Origin: Ochromonadaceae sp. CCMP2298 | Taxonomy: Eukaryota > Sar > Synurophyceae > Ochromonadales > Ochromonadaceae | Reading direction: 5' to 3' | DNA length: 21,549 bases | NCBI GenBank assembly: GCA_026770595.1 | Contig: MU633847.1 | Span: forward strand, 1 to 21,549 | Shown here: in pieces, positions 1 to 9,437 of the stretch | Layout of the letters: each line of letters begins with the position of its first letter | Numbering within the stretch: the first letter of the stretch is position 1 | Position numbers and translations under genes: made by a program | The notes under the pieces: generated by a model | Told to the model about the DNA's origin: nothing | Seen by the model: the letters and a program-made list of their open reading frames with translations, nothing else | Databases searched by the model: none

Positions 1-40
1 TGTCTCTTTCCGCTTCTATTACAATCTATGGGAGAACCAA

Positions 41-87
41 AATTTCGTGTGGGAGCGAAAGGAAGCCGTTTCCTCCCCCACGAAATT
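41..87. repeat. Inverted repeat upstream of the discoidin-like gene
   Basis: Arms at 41-55 and 73-87 are complementary at 14 of 15 positions, with a 17-nt loop that itself contains AGGAA/TTCCT. The rest of 1-300 shows no convincing coding potential, only pyrimidine-rich promoter/5' leader-like sequence. It may fold as a hairpin in DNA or RNA. Its function is unknown. Confidence 0.6.
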
Positions 88-300
88 CCAACTTTTTAGG
101 AAAGTCAGGATTCTCTCCCACAATTCCCACTCTCTTCCTCGCTCCTGAGAAAAACTCCTGCGGATCCCAGCACAAGATCCATCTAGAGTTCTATGTCACC
201 AAGTGCAAAGCGCGAAGCGCGCAGCTACAGCTCACAATTATAGACAGAATCTACCCAGACAGAGCTGTCCTTCTTTTGCTCAAACAGATCAAGCCCCATA

Positions 301-1590
301 ATGTCAGGGGGGCACACGCACCGACGTACAGGCTCAGTCGCTGCTACCAGGATCGGGTTCAAGGCAGTGCGAGACAACATCAAGCACGACGATGGCTCCC
401 TGGAGGCGCCAGTAACCAACGTGGACTCCCTTATGGAGGATTCTTTCGTTTCGGGGGTGAGGTTCGGCTGCCCCGGGAACCTGAACAAGGGCGGTCGCTG
501 GGAGAGCGTGGTGGCGATGCTGGAGGGGGAGAACGTGTCCAAGCAGGAGCGCTTCAATAGGACAGAGCAGGTCTGGGAGACCATATTCCAGGTGCCCATC
601 GTTGGCCACAAGATCTTCCTCGCCCCCAAGCAGGACGAGCACGAGCTCATGGGCGGTTCGGAGGTTATGAGCCGGGAGCAGCGGCGCATCAAGCAGAACC
701 CCAGCCAGTACTTGCTCTACCTCGGCCAGTACTACGACACCTCCTTGTTCTACTCCTACCACCCCGATCTGTCAAATACCCTGAAGGTGGAGGCACCTCT
801 GACCCCGCCCATGCACCAGGGCCCCCTCCTGCGCTGCGTAACGTACCGCAGCAGCAGCTCAACCCGCCTGCACCACTGCCAACTGCACCAGCACACGCGC
901 CAGCAGGGACAGCGCGGCTGGTGCGCTGCTACTGAGGGAGACTGGCTGGAGATCAACCTGGGCCGCCCTCGCTACGTGACGCACCTGGGAACAGCAGGGG
1001 GGCTGCCCGCTCTAGGCATGTTCCCCACTAAGGCGCTGGTGGGCAAGAAGAGCATGCGGCGGTTCAGAGAGTACTGCGGAGACGAGAAAGACTTCCAGCG
1101 CTCCCGCTCCACCGGCAAGAGCAAGCACGCCACGTACGTGTGGGTAGTTAAGGACCCCAACTACTCGTGGGTAACTTTCTACAATATCTCTTACTGGGAT
1201 CTGGGAGGCAAGTGGGTTCCCCTGGGAGAGGCGGCGGGAAATTGTGACGCCTTTACAGAGCGCGTGTACGACTTTAAGGCGCACTTTGGCGCACAGGGTC
1301 TGCTGGTGCAGCACATTCGCATCACCCCCACTGCTCACCACCGCGCACCAACTATGCGCATCGCGGTGTACGGGGTGGACAACGTAGGGGACAGGGATTT
1401 GAAGAGTGGGGACGGGGACGGGGCAGAGGTGGCCGAGGTACCCACCGTGGAATATGTAATCTCTCACCCCTCACACACGACCACAGTTCGCGACGGGCTG
1501 AAGAGCAAGCACTTTCCCTACAAAGACTATTGCAGGGAGCGAGACAGAAAGGTATTCCTGCAGCGGGCGATGAGGGACTACAGCGCCTAA
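301..1590 (+). CDS. Discoidin-like (F5/8 type C-like) domain protein
   Basis: Single-exon ORF of 429 residues. The ATG has A at -3 and is the first in frame after the leader. Residues about 207-358 resemble an F5/8 type C (discoidin, galactose-binding-like) fold: GDWLEINLGRPRYVTHLGT, then VTFYNISYWDLGGKWVPLG, GNCDAF, and a closing HIRITPTAHHRAPTMRIAVYG. These match the family's opening W-L-x-I-x-L-G strand and its final R-I-x-P strand. A basic stretch of about 45 residues (233-278) is inserted between the first and middle strands. The N-terminal 200 residues are not recognised. No signal peptide or membrane segment is visible, so it looks cytosolic or flagellar rather than secreted, unlike many discoidin proteins; that localisation is inferred. 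It converges with the eIF2-gamma gene, 263 nt away. Confidence 0.75.
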   Translation: MSGGHTHRRTGSVAATRIGFKAVRDNIKHDDGSLEAPVTNVDSLMEDSFVSGVRFGCPGNLNKGGRWESVVAMLEGENVSKQERFNRTEQVWETIFQVPIVGHKIFLAPKQDEHELMGGSEVMSREQRRIKQNPSQYLLYLGQYYDTSLFYSYHPDLSNTLKVEAPLTPPMHQGPLLRCVTYRSSSSTRLHHCQLHQHTRQQGQRGWCAATEGDWLEINLGRPRYVTHLGTAGGLPALGMFPTKALVGKKSMRRFREYCGDEKDFQRSRSTGKSKHATYVWVVKDPNYSWVTFYNISYWDLGGKWVPLGEAAGNCDAFTERVYDFKAHFGAQGLLVQHIRITPTAHHRAPTMRIAVYGVDNVGDRDLKSGDGDGAEVAEVPTVEYVISHPSHTTTVRDGLKSKHFPYKDYCRERDRKVFLQRAMRDYSA

Positions 1591-1671
1591 ATCCGGAACA
1601 ACGTCCCTTCTCGTAAAGATAGACTTGCAAACAAACCCCACACAACCCCCCAGCTCATACTCACAAATCAT

Positions 1672-1677
1672 TTTATT
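1672..1677 (-). terminator. Candidate AATAAA poly(A) signal for eIF2-gamma
   Basis: AATAAA on the minus strand, about 180 nt beyond the eIF2-gamma stop. If used, the eIF2-gamma 3' UTR would run through most of the 263-nt convergent spacer and could overlap the discoidin-like transcript. Confidence 0.35.
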
Positions 1678-1853
1678 CCCCACCGCTACGTCAACACAAC
1701 TGTGAGGTTTTAAAAAATACAAACGTTTTTCAGCATAAAGAGTTATTTTTGATAAATAGAAAAACTCTCGCACACAGCGCGCCTCTGTTCCACCGCCAGA
1801 AATGTACAGAAGAAAAAGATAGGAGGGGAGCATCAAAAACAGCGTTCTTTTAC

Positions 1854-3338
1854 TCACGCATCCTCACTCGTGGCGTCGAATTTGAACGACTGGTTCATTT
1901 CGATCTTGTTGCCCCGGCGGATCTCACCCCAGCCGATCAGCCGCCAGTGCTTGTCCACTCTCCTTGAGAGCGCGATCTTCTCGTTCTCCTGCGTGCACAC
2001 GGGCTGTGTGAGTGTGATGCGCGCCACGGGTTCGCCCTTGGCGCCCTCCAGCACCTTCACCACCCTACCTCCGGTGGAGGTGGAGCCGATGTTGACCATG
2101 AGCATTTCTCCCTTGGCCAGCTTCTGCACCTTGGCCTGCTTGGCGCCCTCGAGGATCTTGACGCCCAGTAGGCGGCGCAGCAGGTAGTAGGAGATCTCGA
2201 CCTCTGTGAACACCTCGGGCAGGTGGTCCCGCAGTCCCAGCACCTGTCCCACAAGCCTGTCTGCCCTGGTGAGCGTGGGGTCGATCTTCGTGCCCACGCC
2301 TATGAGGCCGCCGGGTACCGCGTAGTTCAGGTCGTTTTGCTCCGCGTACAGAGACATGATTCTGGAGTAGATGGGGGTGCACTTCATGTTTCCCTCCCCG
2401 TCCCTGTTGACGATCCCGGGGCGCACCTCGATCTCGTCACCGATCTTCAGGATGCCCTGCAGAATGGAGCCTCCGGCCACACCGCCCTTTAGGGACTGCA
2501 CGTCCTCTCCAGGCTTGTTTACGTCGAAGGAGCGGATCACGATGAGGCGCGGGAAGCTAGTGAAGTTTCTGGTGGGTATGGGCAGCTGTCGAGCGATGTA
2601 CTCGCACACTACGTCGATGTTGTAGCGAAGCACGGCGGAGATGGGGATGATGGGCGCGCTGTCTGCCACAGTACCTGCCACGAAGTTCTTGATCTGCTCT
2701 TGCTGCTCCTCTGCCTGGTTGGCCTTCACAAGGTCTACCTTGTTCTGTAAAATGATAATGTTCTTGAGCTGCATGATCTCCACCGCGGCCAGGTGCTCCG
2801 AGGTCTGTGGCTGGGGGCAGGGCTCATTGCCAGCTATAAGAAGCATCGCGGCGTCCATAACCGCGGCGCCGTTAAGCATCGTAGCCATCAGAATGTCGTG
2901 ACCAGGGCAATCTACGAAGGACACGTGCCGCTGTAGCCGCCACACCTTGCCATCCTCCGTGAACTCGTCCTCGGTACTGCTGCCCTTGGACCGGTACTGC
3001 CCCGGCTCGTCCTTGGGCCCGTCGCACTTGTAGATCTTCGCATTCGCATAGCCCAATTTGATTGTGATGTTACGAATTAATTCGTTCTTGAACCGGACAG
3101 TCTGTACTCCCGAGATGGCCTTCACCACGGTCGACTTGCCGTGCGCTACGTGTCCGATTGTGCCAATGTTGATAGTCGCCTGGCGCGAGATAACCTCGGG
3201 CGTCAAGGGGGTCAGCTTTGTGGGATCTAACTTGGAGATATCCTGAAATGCGAGCTTCGAGGGCTGCTTTCCTTTCAGCTCGCTCTCCTTGATAGGGGCC
3301 TCCTCCTCGGCGCTCATCTTAAGCGCTTCCTCTGCCAT
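1854..3338 (-). CDS. EIF2S3: Translation initiation factor eIF2 subunit gamma
   Basis: Uninterrupted 494-residue ORF, close to the usual family length. The start context is AACCATGG with A at -3. This is the GTP-binding subunit of the eIF2 ternary complex, which delivers initiator Met-tRNA to the 40S ribosome in the cytoplasm. GTPase motifs are complete: G1 GHVAHGKST (62-70), G3 DCPGHD (143-148), G4 NKVD (199-202), G5 SA (234-235). Family signatures follow: [40 protein letters not shown], and the C-terminal [19 protein letters not shown]. Oddity: the zinc-knuckle region after KIYKC keeps only C105; the other three expected cysteines are replaced by Asp, Tyr and similar residues. The gene diverges from the MGST-like gene across a 388-nt spacer. 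Confidence 0.97.
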   Translation of the reverse strand: MAEEALKMSAEEEAPIKESELKGKQPSKLAFQDISKLDPTKLTPLTPEVISRQATINIGTIGHVAHGKSTVVKAISGVQTVRFKNELIRNITIKLGYANAKIYKCDGPKDEPGQYRSKGSSTEDEFTEDGKVWRLQRHVSFVDCPGHDILMATMLNGAAVMDAAMLLIAGNEPCPQPQTSEHLAAVEIMQLKNIIILQNKVDLVKANQAEEQQEQIKNFVAGTVADSAPIIPISAVLRYNIDVVCEYIARQLPIPTRNFTSFPRLIVIRSFDVNKPGEDVQSLKGGVAGGSILQGILKIGDEIEVRPGIVNRDGEGNMKCTPIYSRIMSLYAEQNDLNYAVPGGLIGVGTKIDPTLTRADRLVGQVLGLRDHLPEVFTEVEISYYLLRRLLGVKILEGAKQAKVQKLAKGEMLMVNIGSTSTGGRVVKVLEGAKGEPVARITLTQPVCTQENEKIALSRRVDKHWRLIGWGEIRRGNKIEMNQSFKFDATSEDA

Positions 3339-3726
3339 GGTTTACTGTGTCGCTAGTCAATAGAGGGATTGCAGCTGCTCTGGTGGTACTTCCGCAACAG
3401 AGGATTGCTGGCAGGACCTCTGGGCGGTAATGAATCTCCGTTGCACGTGCAAGTCGTCAGGCTGCAACTGGAAGCGAAGAAAGCTGGGGGGACAGCAGTT
3501 GCGGCGGGCGATGCTCCATGACCACCGATAAGGAAGCACCATATTTTGCCCATCCAAAGGGACAAATTCCCTAGTTTGATTTCACTTCTCTTTTTTATAG
3601 TACGAAAAAGCTCTTTTTTCGTAAAAGAGGTGTAAGAGAGGACAGTTGAAGTGGGCAGGAGAAGAGAAGCATAACTTAGGAAGGAGGAAGCAGAAGTCAG
3701 AACCGAACTACTCCTTCATCGTCATC
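3339..3726. promoter_or_regulatory. Divergent promoter region, eIF2-gamma / MGST-like
   Basis: 388 nt between two start codons on opposite strands, with no convincing ORF. It should hold both promoters. The only clear structure is the nested inverted repeat at 3588-3629, nearer the MGST-like gene. No classical TATA box was identified. Confidence 0.5.
3588..3629. repeat. Nested inverted repeat in divergent promoter
   Basis: Outer arms CTCTTTT (3588-3594) and AAAAGAG (3623-3629) enclose inner arms 3601-3610 and 3613-3623 (TACGAAAAAG and CTTTTTTCGTA, complementary with one extra base). The inner loop is 2 nt. It lies about 100 nt upstream of the MGST-like start codon. Confidence 0.6.
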
Positions 3727-4345
3727 ATGTCTCTCTACACCGCTGCTCTCCAATGGTCCCTGCCGATTCTCGGCTTGAACGCGCTTGCGATTCAGCTCGC
3801 GACCATCAGGAGCCGGTACGATACCGTCTTTGTGTGCCCTGATTTGATTCCTGGGATTCTTCAATAATAAGCCTTCTGACTTACCTCGTTCTGATGTAGA
3901 TTCGTGTATGAGACATTCGCTCAGCCCGGGGATGACAAAGATTGGTTGCTGAAGCCGGTAAGACGCAGAACATTCACTGACCAAGGTTTTCACCTAACCA
4001 GCCTAAATCCCACCTCTACAGCTCTTCAAGCTGACCTTCGCTGTGTTCAGCACCACCAAGGTTGATGAGAAGACAAGAGATACACGCGTTAAGGTCTACA
4101 CTGACCTGCAGCGCAACTTCCTGGAGAGCATGGTCCCCTTCACGGCCATGGCTCTGGGCCTCGCGATCCTCAAGCCGGAAGGTTCCGCTAACGCCGTGAT
4201 TGCAGTGCAGGTCTTCACTGTTTGCCGCACCGTGCTCAACGTCTTGTTGGTTTGGTTTTCCGTGCAGCCCTTGCGCGCATTCGCTTTCGTGCCGCAGACG
4301 CTCTCGTACATCTACCTGGCGTATGAGATCTACTCCTGCAAGTAG
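3727..4345 (+). CDS. MGST1: Microsomal glutathione S-transferase-like (MAPEG) protein, 3 exons
   Basis: Exons 3727-3815, 3900-3957 and 4022-4345 join in frame through GT-AG introns of 84 and 64 nt, giving 156 residues; mammalian MGST1 is 155. Family members are trimeric membrane enzymes of the ER and mitochondrial outer membrane that conjugate glutathione and reduce lipid peroxides. Hydrophobic helices are seen near residues 9-27, 86-100, 105-122 and 127-145. Exon 2 encodes ETFAQPGDDKDW, matching the MGST1 cytosolic loop (KVFANPED). Exon 3 encodes RNFLESMVPF (80-89), matching the conserved MAPEG N-x-x-E-x-x-x-P-F segment, and PLRAFAF near the last helix, matching RALAF of MGST1. The start has a short upstream leader and follows the palindromic promoter. 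Substrate specificity cannot be read from the sequence. Confidence 0.85.
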
Positions 4346-4503
4346 GTAGTAGACAGGAGACAGGAGGTAGGAGGTAGAAGGAACGAGTAGACTTTCCGAA
4401 TTTATGGCTTTCACTTTTTTCGCTCGCACTTTTTTAATGAGTAATTGTGAATGTATTTGACGCGATGTGCGCCCGGTATGTACAAATGTGATATCTTAGT
4501 ACT

Positions 4504-4532
4504 CTGTACACTGTACGCACTGTACACTGTGC
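4504..4532. repeat. Short CTGTAC tandem cluster
   Basis: CTGTAC occurs at 4504-4509, 4511-4516 and 4520-4525, followed by CTGTGC at 4527-4532. It sits in the 199-nt spacer between the convergent MGST-like and CDIN1-like genes, in a 3' UTR. No role is evident. Confidence 0.5.
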
Positions 4533-4544
4533 AGGCTCCTATAA

Positions 4545-5465
4545 CTAAAGAGGAATCTTGTCAAAAGCAGGAACCCTGCCATCGGCTGGCTCGCCGGTTG
4601 GGAACATCCACTCGTTGGGGAAGTGGTCTCTGACGAGAATCATGTCGTTGTCCACGCAGGCAGCTACGTCCTCCGCAAAGCCGTGCCAGTAAATCACCAT
4701 GCCCCTGCCGTAGCGATTGTTGTAACCGCGGAACTGGTCTACGTTCTCCTTGAACGTTGCGGCGTCTGCGAACATGGCCTTGGAGTCTATCCAGTTCACG
4801 ACCTTGGAGCAGCTCCACTCGTAGGACTGCTCTGACTGATCCTGGGGCTGGGACTGGTACTGTCCCAATTCGCTATAGTCCCACTCGGCTGGTCTGGCAG
4901 CCATCGGGATGAGAAAGAGGATATCGGGTGTTTTGGGCTTGCCCCTGCTGCGCAATTCCGCCTCGGTCTCGAAGCACATCTGCTTCTGGTTCAGCAGATC
5001 CACCAGCAGCTCCTCGTACTCCCGCCCCAGACACTCCTTCACCAGCTCCAGGTCAGGTGCGCACACAGGATCCATGGCGATCATCTGCAGCAGCTCGGAG
5101 CGAATCCTGGGGTCCTTAATCTGCTCAGGGTCTGAGACCAGGGAGGACAACTGCAGCCCCTTGTACTCCGAGTGCTCCAGGAAGTACTTGGCCAACTTGA
5201 AGGTGCCGAAGTGGAAATCCTTCGCGATGCTGAGCAGCGACTCCCCGCCGTTAACTCGCTGCACAATTCGCACCATTCGGTCCTCCGTGACGGTCTTTAT
5301 TTCGTCCTTTAGGTTGCGGACGAACATTTGCCCATAGAGGCTGAGCAGCGTGTCGTACTCCACGCCCAGCGCGTCTGCGTGGCTGGCGTCGACCGTCTGG
5401 TTCGTGAAGATGGCTCGGCGAACCACCTCCCTCATCTTCTCGTAGAGTTCTTTGGGGATAATCAT
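4545..5465 (-). CDS. CDIN1: CDIN1 (C15orf41)-like PD-(D/E)XK family protein
   Basis: The 306-residue reading from the ATG at 5465 begins MIIPKELYEKM, matching the human CDIN1 start MILTKAQYDEI (281 residues), so this start was chosen. CDIN1 is the binding partner of codanin-1 and is mutated in congenital dyserythropoietic anaemia type I; it is a predicted nuclease of the TPD group of the PD-(D/E)XK superfamily. Seen here: KTPDILFLIPMA (178-189, TPD motif), VNWIDSKAMFAD (223-234, the D-x-K core, human IESK) and YNNRYGRGMVIYWHGF (248-263, human YWNRFGPGLVIYWYGF). A Gln/Ser-rich insert of about 30 residues separates TPD from WIDSK. The frame stays open upstream to in-frame ATGs at 5717 and 5702, which would add 84 or 79 residues of Ser/Arg/Leu-rich sequence, either a targeting extension or 5' UTR. 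Confidence 0.88.
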   Translation of the reverse strand: MIIPKELYEKMREVVRRAIFTNQTVDASHADALGVEYDTLLSLYGQMFVRNLKDEIKTVTEDRMVRIVQRVNGGESLLSIAKDFHFGTFKLAKYFLEHSEYKGLQLSSLVSDPEQIKDPRIRSELLQMIAMDPVCAPDLELVKECLGREYEELLVDLLNQKQMCFETEAELRSRGKPKTPDILFLIPMAARPAEWDYSELGQYQSQPQDQSEQSYEWSCSKVVNWIDSKAMFADAATFKENVDQFRGYNNRYGRGMVIYWHGFAEDVAACVDNDMILVRDHFPNEWMFPTGEPADGRVPAFDKIPL

Positions 5466-5974
5466 GCTGGTAAGCCTGTGCTCTTTCGCAGAGAGCGATG
5501 TTTGAATATATCGCACGAGCGGTGCTCCTTCGCACTCGTCCAGCCAAGCTGCAGAGGAGACTGACGCCGCTCCTCGTCGCAGCACACCAGAGGACCTTGA
5601 TGATGGGCAGGCCCGGGAGGTGCACTCGACTGGCAGGGTTGTCAGTGTTGGAAAGACTAGGCTTGTCAATTCACGAACCCCAGTGCAGTGTTGGAACTTC
5701 ATCAGTTCATCTCTCATTTTCCACTCGGCTGCTTTTTTCTCGCCTCGGCAAAACCGGCTGATGAAACCCGCCGTTCGGCGATAACCGGACAAAGAGCGGT
5801 TGACTTTTCATCGTTTCAGTGCGTTTGTTTGGCGAGGCGAGATCATCTTGCAAACGGGAAAGTCGTTGGCAGGAGTTGACACTTGCCAACTGCGTGCGAT
5901 CGCCCACTCTCGGACGCTCTATTGTGTGCTGACAGCCATTCGGAGCGCTTGAGGAATCTGTTCCTCATCTTTCC
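5466..5974. promoter_or_regulatory. Divergent 5' region, CDIN1-like / polo kinase
   Basis: Spacer between the conserved CDIN1-like start and the kinase start. The part at 5466-5717 is an open extension of the CDIN1 frame that may be translated. The rest holds several short inverted repeats: CGCCG-TT-CGGCG at 5769-5780, CGTTTG/CAAACG at 5822-5827 and 5851-5856, GTTGGCA/TGCCAAC at 5865-5871 and 5884-5890, and a GCGATCGC palindrome near 5895. It presumably contains both promoters. Confidence 0.45.
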
Positions 5975-8900
5975 ATGGAAACAGCTGCTGCGGTTGATCC
6001 CACAATGGCGTCCAAGTCCAAGGATCCTCTGGCCTCGTGCAACATCCCGGAGGTCATTGAAGACAGGAAGGGCGAGGGAGATGGGATGCTGATCTACAGG
6101 CGAGGGAAGCTCCTCGGCAAGGTAAGCTTGGTTGCATCATCCTGCCGCTCGGGTCGCGTGCTCACCCGTATCACTCTTGCCGTTTGCATCACCAGGGAGG
6201 GTTTGCCAAGGTCTTCGCTACAACCCTGTCAACGGGACGGACTCAGTATGCGATCAAGATCGTTGCCAAAGCAAGCCTTCTTAAAGTTAGAGCGCAGCAG
6301 AAGGTAATTACTCGCCATGCTATGAGTGTTGAACATGCACTTACCTACCACTCCTCCACACACGTCCTTTCAGCTGCAAACGGAGATCAAGATCCACAAG
6401 GCGCTGAAGCACACAAACGTGGTGCGCTTCGAGCGCTGCTTCGACGATAGCAACTATTATTATATCGTCATGGAGCTGTGCGACTACAATGTAAGTGTTT
6501 GCGACTACGACGCGTGGGTGCTAAAGTAACGACTCTTCTCACCTTCCCATACTCCAACCTTCCCATCCTCCCATCCTCTCATCTTACACCACCCATCTTC
6601 GCACCCCATACCATGCACCCTACCCTCAGTCTATGTCTGAGTTATTGAGACGACGTAAGAAATTATCCGAGGCAGAGGCCCGATACTACCTAGCGCAGAT
6701 CGTGGAGTCGCTGCAGTACCTACACAGCAACCTCGTCATCCACCGCGACCTCAAGCTCGGCAACCTGTTTATCGACGCAAACATGCGCATCAAGGTGGGT
6801 GACTTCGGATTAGCCACGCGCCTCACGCACGCAGACGAGCGCCGAAAAACCATCTGCGGCACGCCCAACTACATCGCCCCCGAGATCCTAGAGGGCAAAA
6901 CGGGTCACTCTTTCGAGGTGGACATCTGGTCCACGGGTGTCATCCTGTACACCATGCTGATCGGCAAGCCGCCGTTCGAGTCCAAGGACGTGAAGTCCAC
7001 CTACAAGCGCATACTGGCCAACTCCTATGCATTCCCTGACCACACTCCTGTGGCCTCTGATGCGAAAAACCTGATCCGCAAAATGCTGCAGGTGAGCCCA
7101 ACGCCACCTCACTCCTGAGTTCCTGCCCCAGCCCTTTTCTCTTGTCTCTTTGTTCTATATCTTGTGTCTTCTATCTTTTGCCCGTGTACCCTGTTCCCTG
7201 TTCATCCCATGACTCCCTCTTTCCCATTTCCCTGTTCTCCTGCTCCCCTCAGGCCCGACCAGAGCACCGCCCCCTTCTACGCCATATCGCCGCGCACCCC
7301 TTTTTTACCCGACCCACAGCCTACCTGCCCACCTCCCTGCCCGAGAGCGCTCTGCACGAGTGTCCGCGCAGCGTACAGATGACGGACTTCGCCCACTCGA
7401 ACGAGACCTTCGGGGTTAAGGCGGCCCCCCCCAAGATAGATGAAAACGACCCCAATGCTATCAACAGACTTAAGACAGGCCCCACCACAAGGAGTCTTAA
7501 GGGGTCCAACACAGCCACCGCGCTGGCCATCGTGGACCCACAGCCAACAGCAGCAGCAAAGGCCGCAGCAGCCGCACAAGCCGCCCAGGTCCTCGGCCAG
7601 CGACCATCCTCGCGTACTAGCGCTGGCGTCACGAGTAGTGCGAGACAGGCACATGCGGGTGTGCTGGCGCCCAGCTCTCGGCCCTCCAGCCGCGGCGGGT
7701 ATGCGCAGAAGTTCGACATTTACGTTGACAGCAAGGGACAGACGCAGGGACAGACACAGGTCCAGGCAGGGCAGGTGCAGGCAGGGCAGGTGCAGGCAGG
7801 GCAGGTGCAGGCAGGGCAGGTGCAGGCAGGGCAGGTGCAGGCAGGGCAGGTGCAGGCAGGGCAGGTGCAGGGACAGGGGCCGGCAGAGGAGCGCAGAGCT
7901 TCCTCGGCAGTCACCCGCCGCCTCTCCTCTGCTACCACCTCTAGGCCTCTGGAATTCGAGATCGACAAGATGCAGACGGGACTTGAGAGCATCAGGCTAT
8001 TCGGGGCGAGGGCGACCGCCGCGCCTGCGCGTGAGCGACCCAGGACGGTGGGTGCTGGGAGCGCGGGGACTGGGGCAGTGGGTAGTACTGCGGGTGTGCC
8101 TGCCTCGTCGTCAGGAAAGACTGACACATGGGCCTGGTCGGAGCAAGCCTTCCCCGCATCGCAGGCAGTAGAGGCCCCAGCAGTGCATGTTACCACCCCC
8201 GCCCCCCACACACACCTAGCCGTGCACGTAGACGAGCCTGCGCCCCTCAGCGAGGCTGTCACGCCCACACTAGTCAAGGACGTGAAGCCCCTTGGGACTC
8301 TGGAGACTATGCACGAGATGCTCAACAACAGCTTCTCTATTGTGGACCAAGCAGGGCCGGTTAAAACGCGCTACTCCTCGGACACCGAGGGTCTGCCTAG
8401 CGACAAGCCCCGAGACTTGGTGGCCAAGGTGTGGGTGGTGAGGTACGTGGACTACACCTCCAAGTACGGCTTGGGCTTCCTGTTCAACACTGGCTCGGCC
8501 GGGGTGTACTTCAACGACTCCACCAAGATCGTGCTATCGGCGGATGGGACGGTCTTCCAGTACACAGAGCGCCGCCGCCGTGACAGCTCCACGGGCAGCG
8601 AGCACTCCAGTCAGAAGCACTTGATCACCTCGTACCCGCCCGAACTGCAGAAGAAGGTCACGCTGCTGAAGCACTTCCGCAACTACCTAGTGGACCAGCA
8701 GCGCAGCTCGGCGCAGGGCAGTGAATCCGAGGATCTGCAGGCAGCGATGTTGAGCGGCAAGGCGGGCGTCTTGAAGGACGGGGTGGCGGACGGTCCCTGC
8801 GCGGCGGTGAAGTTCGGGCAGAGCAGTACGCGCTACAGCGGAGTGGACGAGAACAACGGCCCCGAGTCTCCCCTGGAGATGGAGGAGGAGCAGGAGATGC

Positions 8901-9160
8901 CCTTTCTCAAGAAGTGGGTGCGCACTAAGCACGCTATCCTGTTCCGCATCTCGAACCGCACCGTGCAGGTGGTCTTCTACGACAGATCAGAGGTACTGCT
9001 GTCCTCAGAAGCCAGGGTGATCACTTACGTGTCCAAGCAGGGGCAGCGCTCGGAGCACAGTCTGGACGACGTACTGCACACAGGTCGTCTGGATATCGCC
9101 AAGCGCCTCAAGTACACGAAGGACATAATGTACAGGCTGATACACACACAATCAAAGTAG
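5975..9160 (+). CDS. PLK: Polo-like kinase (PLK), 5 exons
   Basis: Exons 5975-6121, 6196-6303, 6374-6490, 6630-7091 and 7253-9160; all four introns are phase 0 GT-AG. They give 913 residues, or 903 from the better-context ATG at 6005. The serine/threonine kinase domain has glycine loop GKGGFAKVF (from G48), K70 in [16 protein letters not shown] (162-169), DFG (182-184) and the polo T-loop [11 protein letters not shown] with T198 equivalent to PLK1 T210. Exon 5 resumes at the end of the kinase domain ([13 protein letters not shown]). A linker of about 370 residues, rich in Ala, Gln and Ser, contains a 7x Gln-Ala-Gly-Gln-Val tract. Polo box 1 starts [18 protein letters not shown] (672) with [12 protein letters not shown]; polo box 2 is about 827-913. 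PLKs drive mitotic entry, centrosome/basal-body and cytokinesis functions. The two-box layout fits PLK1-3 rather than PLK4. The linker is much longer than in PLK1. Confidence 0.95.
7763..7867 (+). repeat. In-frame 15-bp minisatellite in the polo kinase linker
   Basis: Seven identical, uninterrupted copies of CAGGCAGGGCAGGTG, each encoding Gln-Ala-Gly-Gln-Val (residues about 449-483). The unit length is a multiple of three, so copy-number changes keep the frame. Perfect identity at synonymous sites suggests recent expansion or ongoing homogenisation. Confidence 0.97.
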
Positions 9161-9309
9161 TCGTAGGGAGTCAGTAAGGACTTGAGGGCCTTATCTGTAG
9201 ACGCTAAACGCTAGATAGAAACCCATGCTACGCAGAGCTACAACCCATGCTGAAGCTATGTATCATGTACCATATGTTACCTTTATCTATGTTTATTAAC
9301 ATGAACTGG

Positions 9310-9315
9310 AATAAA
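9310..9315 (+). terminator. Candidate poly(A) signal of polo kinase
   Basis: AATAAA 150 nt after the kinase stop codon, in A/T-rich sequence before the convergent glycosyltransferase gene. Confidence 0.45.
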
Positions 9316-9375
9316 ATGCCTTCTGCCTTCTTGCAACGGTGGTCTGCTGCTCTGCTGCTCTATACCTCGCTGCTC

Positions 9376-9381
9376 TTTATT
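9376..9381 (-). terminator. Candidate poly(A) signal of the O-fucosyltransferase-like gene
   Basis: AATAAA on the minus strand, 57 nt beyond the stop at 9438-9440. The surrounding 9340-9445 is an imperfect CTG/TAC-rich simple repeat that also forms the 3' end of this gene. Confidence 0.45.
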
Positions 9382-9437
9382 CCGCTACTCTGCTACTGCT
9401 ACTAATCCTTTTAACGCTACTACTGCAGCTACTGCTG

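Noticed and set aside
225-762. Antisense ORFs opposite the discoidin-like gene
   Set aside because: The sense frame carries the recognisable domain; the antisense frames are shadows in G+C-rich coding DNA.
7720-8328. Antisense ORF over the polo kinase linker encoding a repeated Cys-Thr-Cys-Pro-Ala unit
   Set aside because: It is the reverse complement of the 15-bp minisatellite and adjoining linker; the sense strand clearly belongs to the kinase exon.
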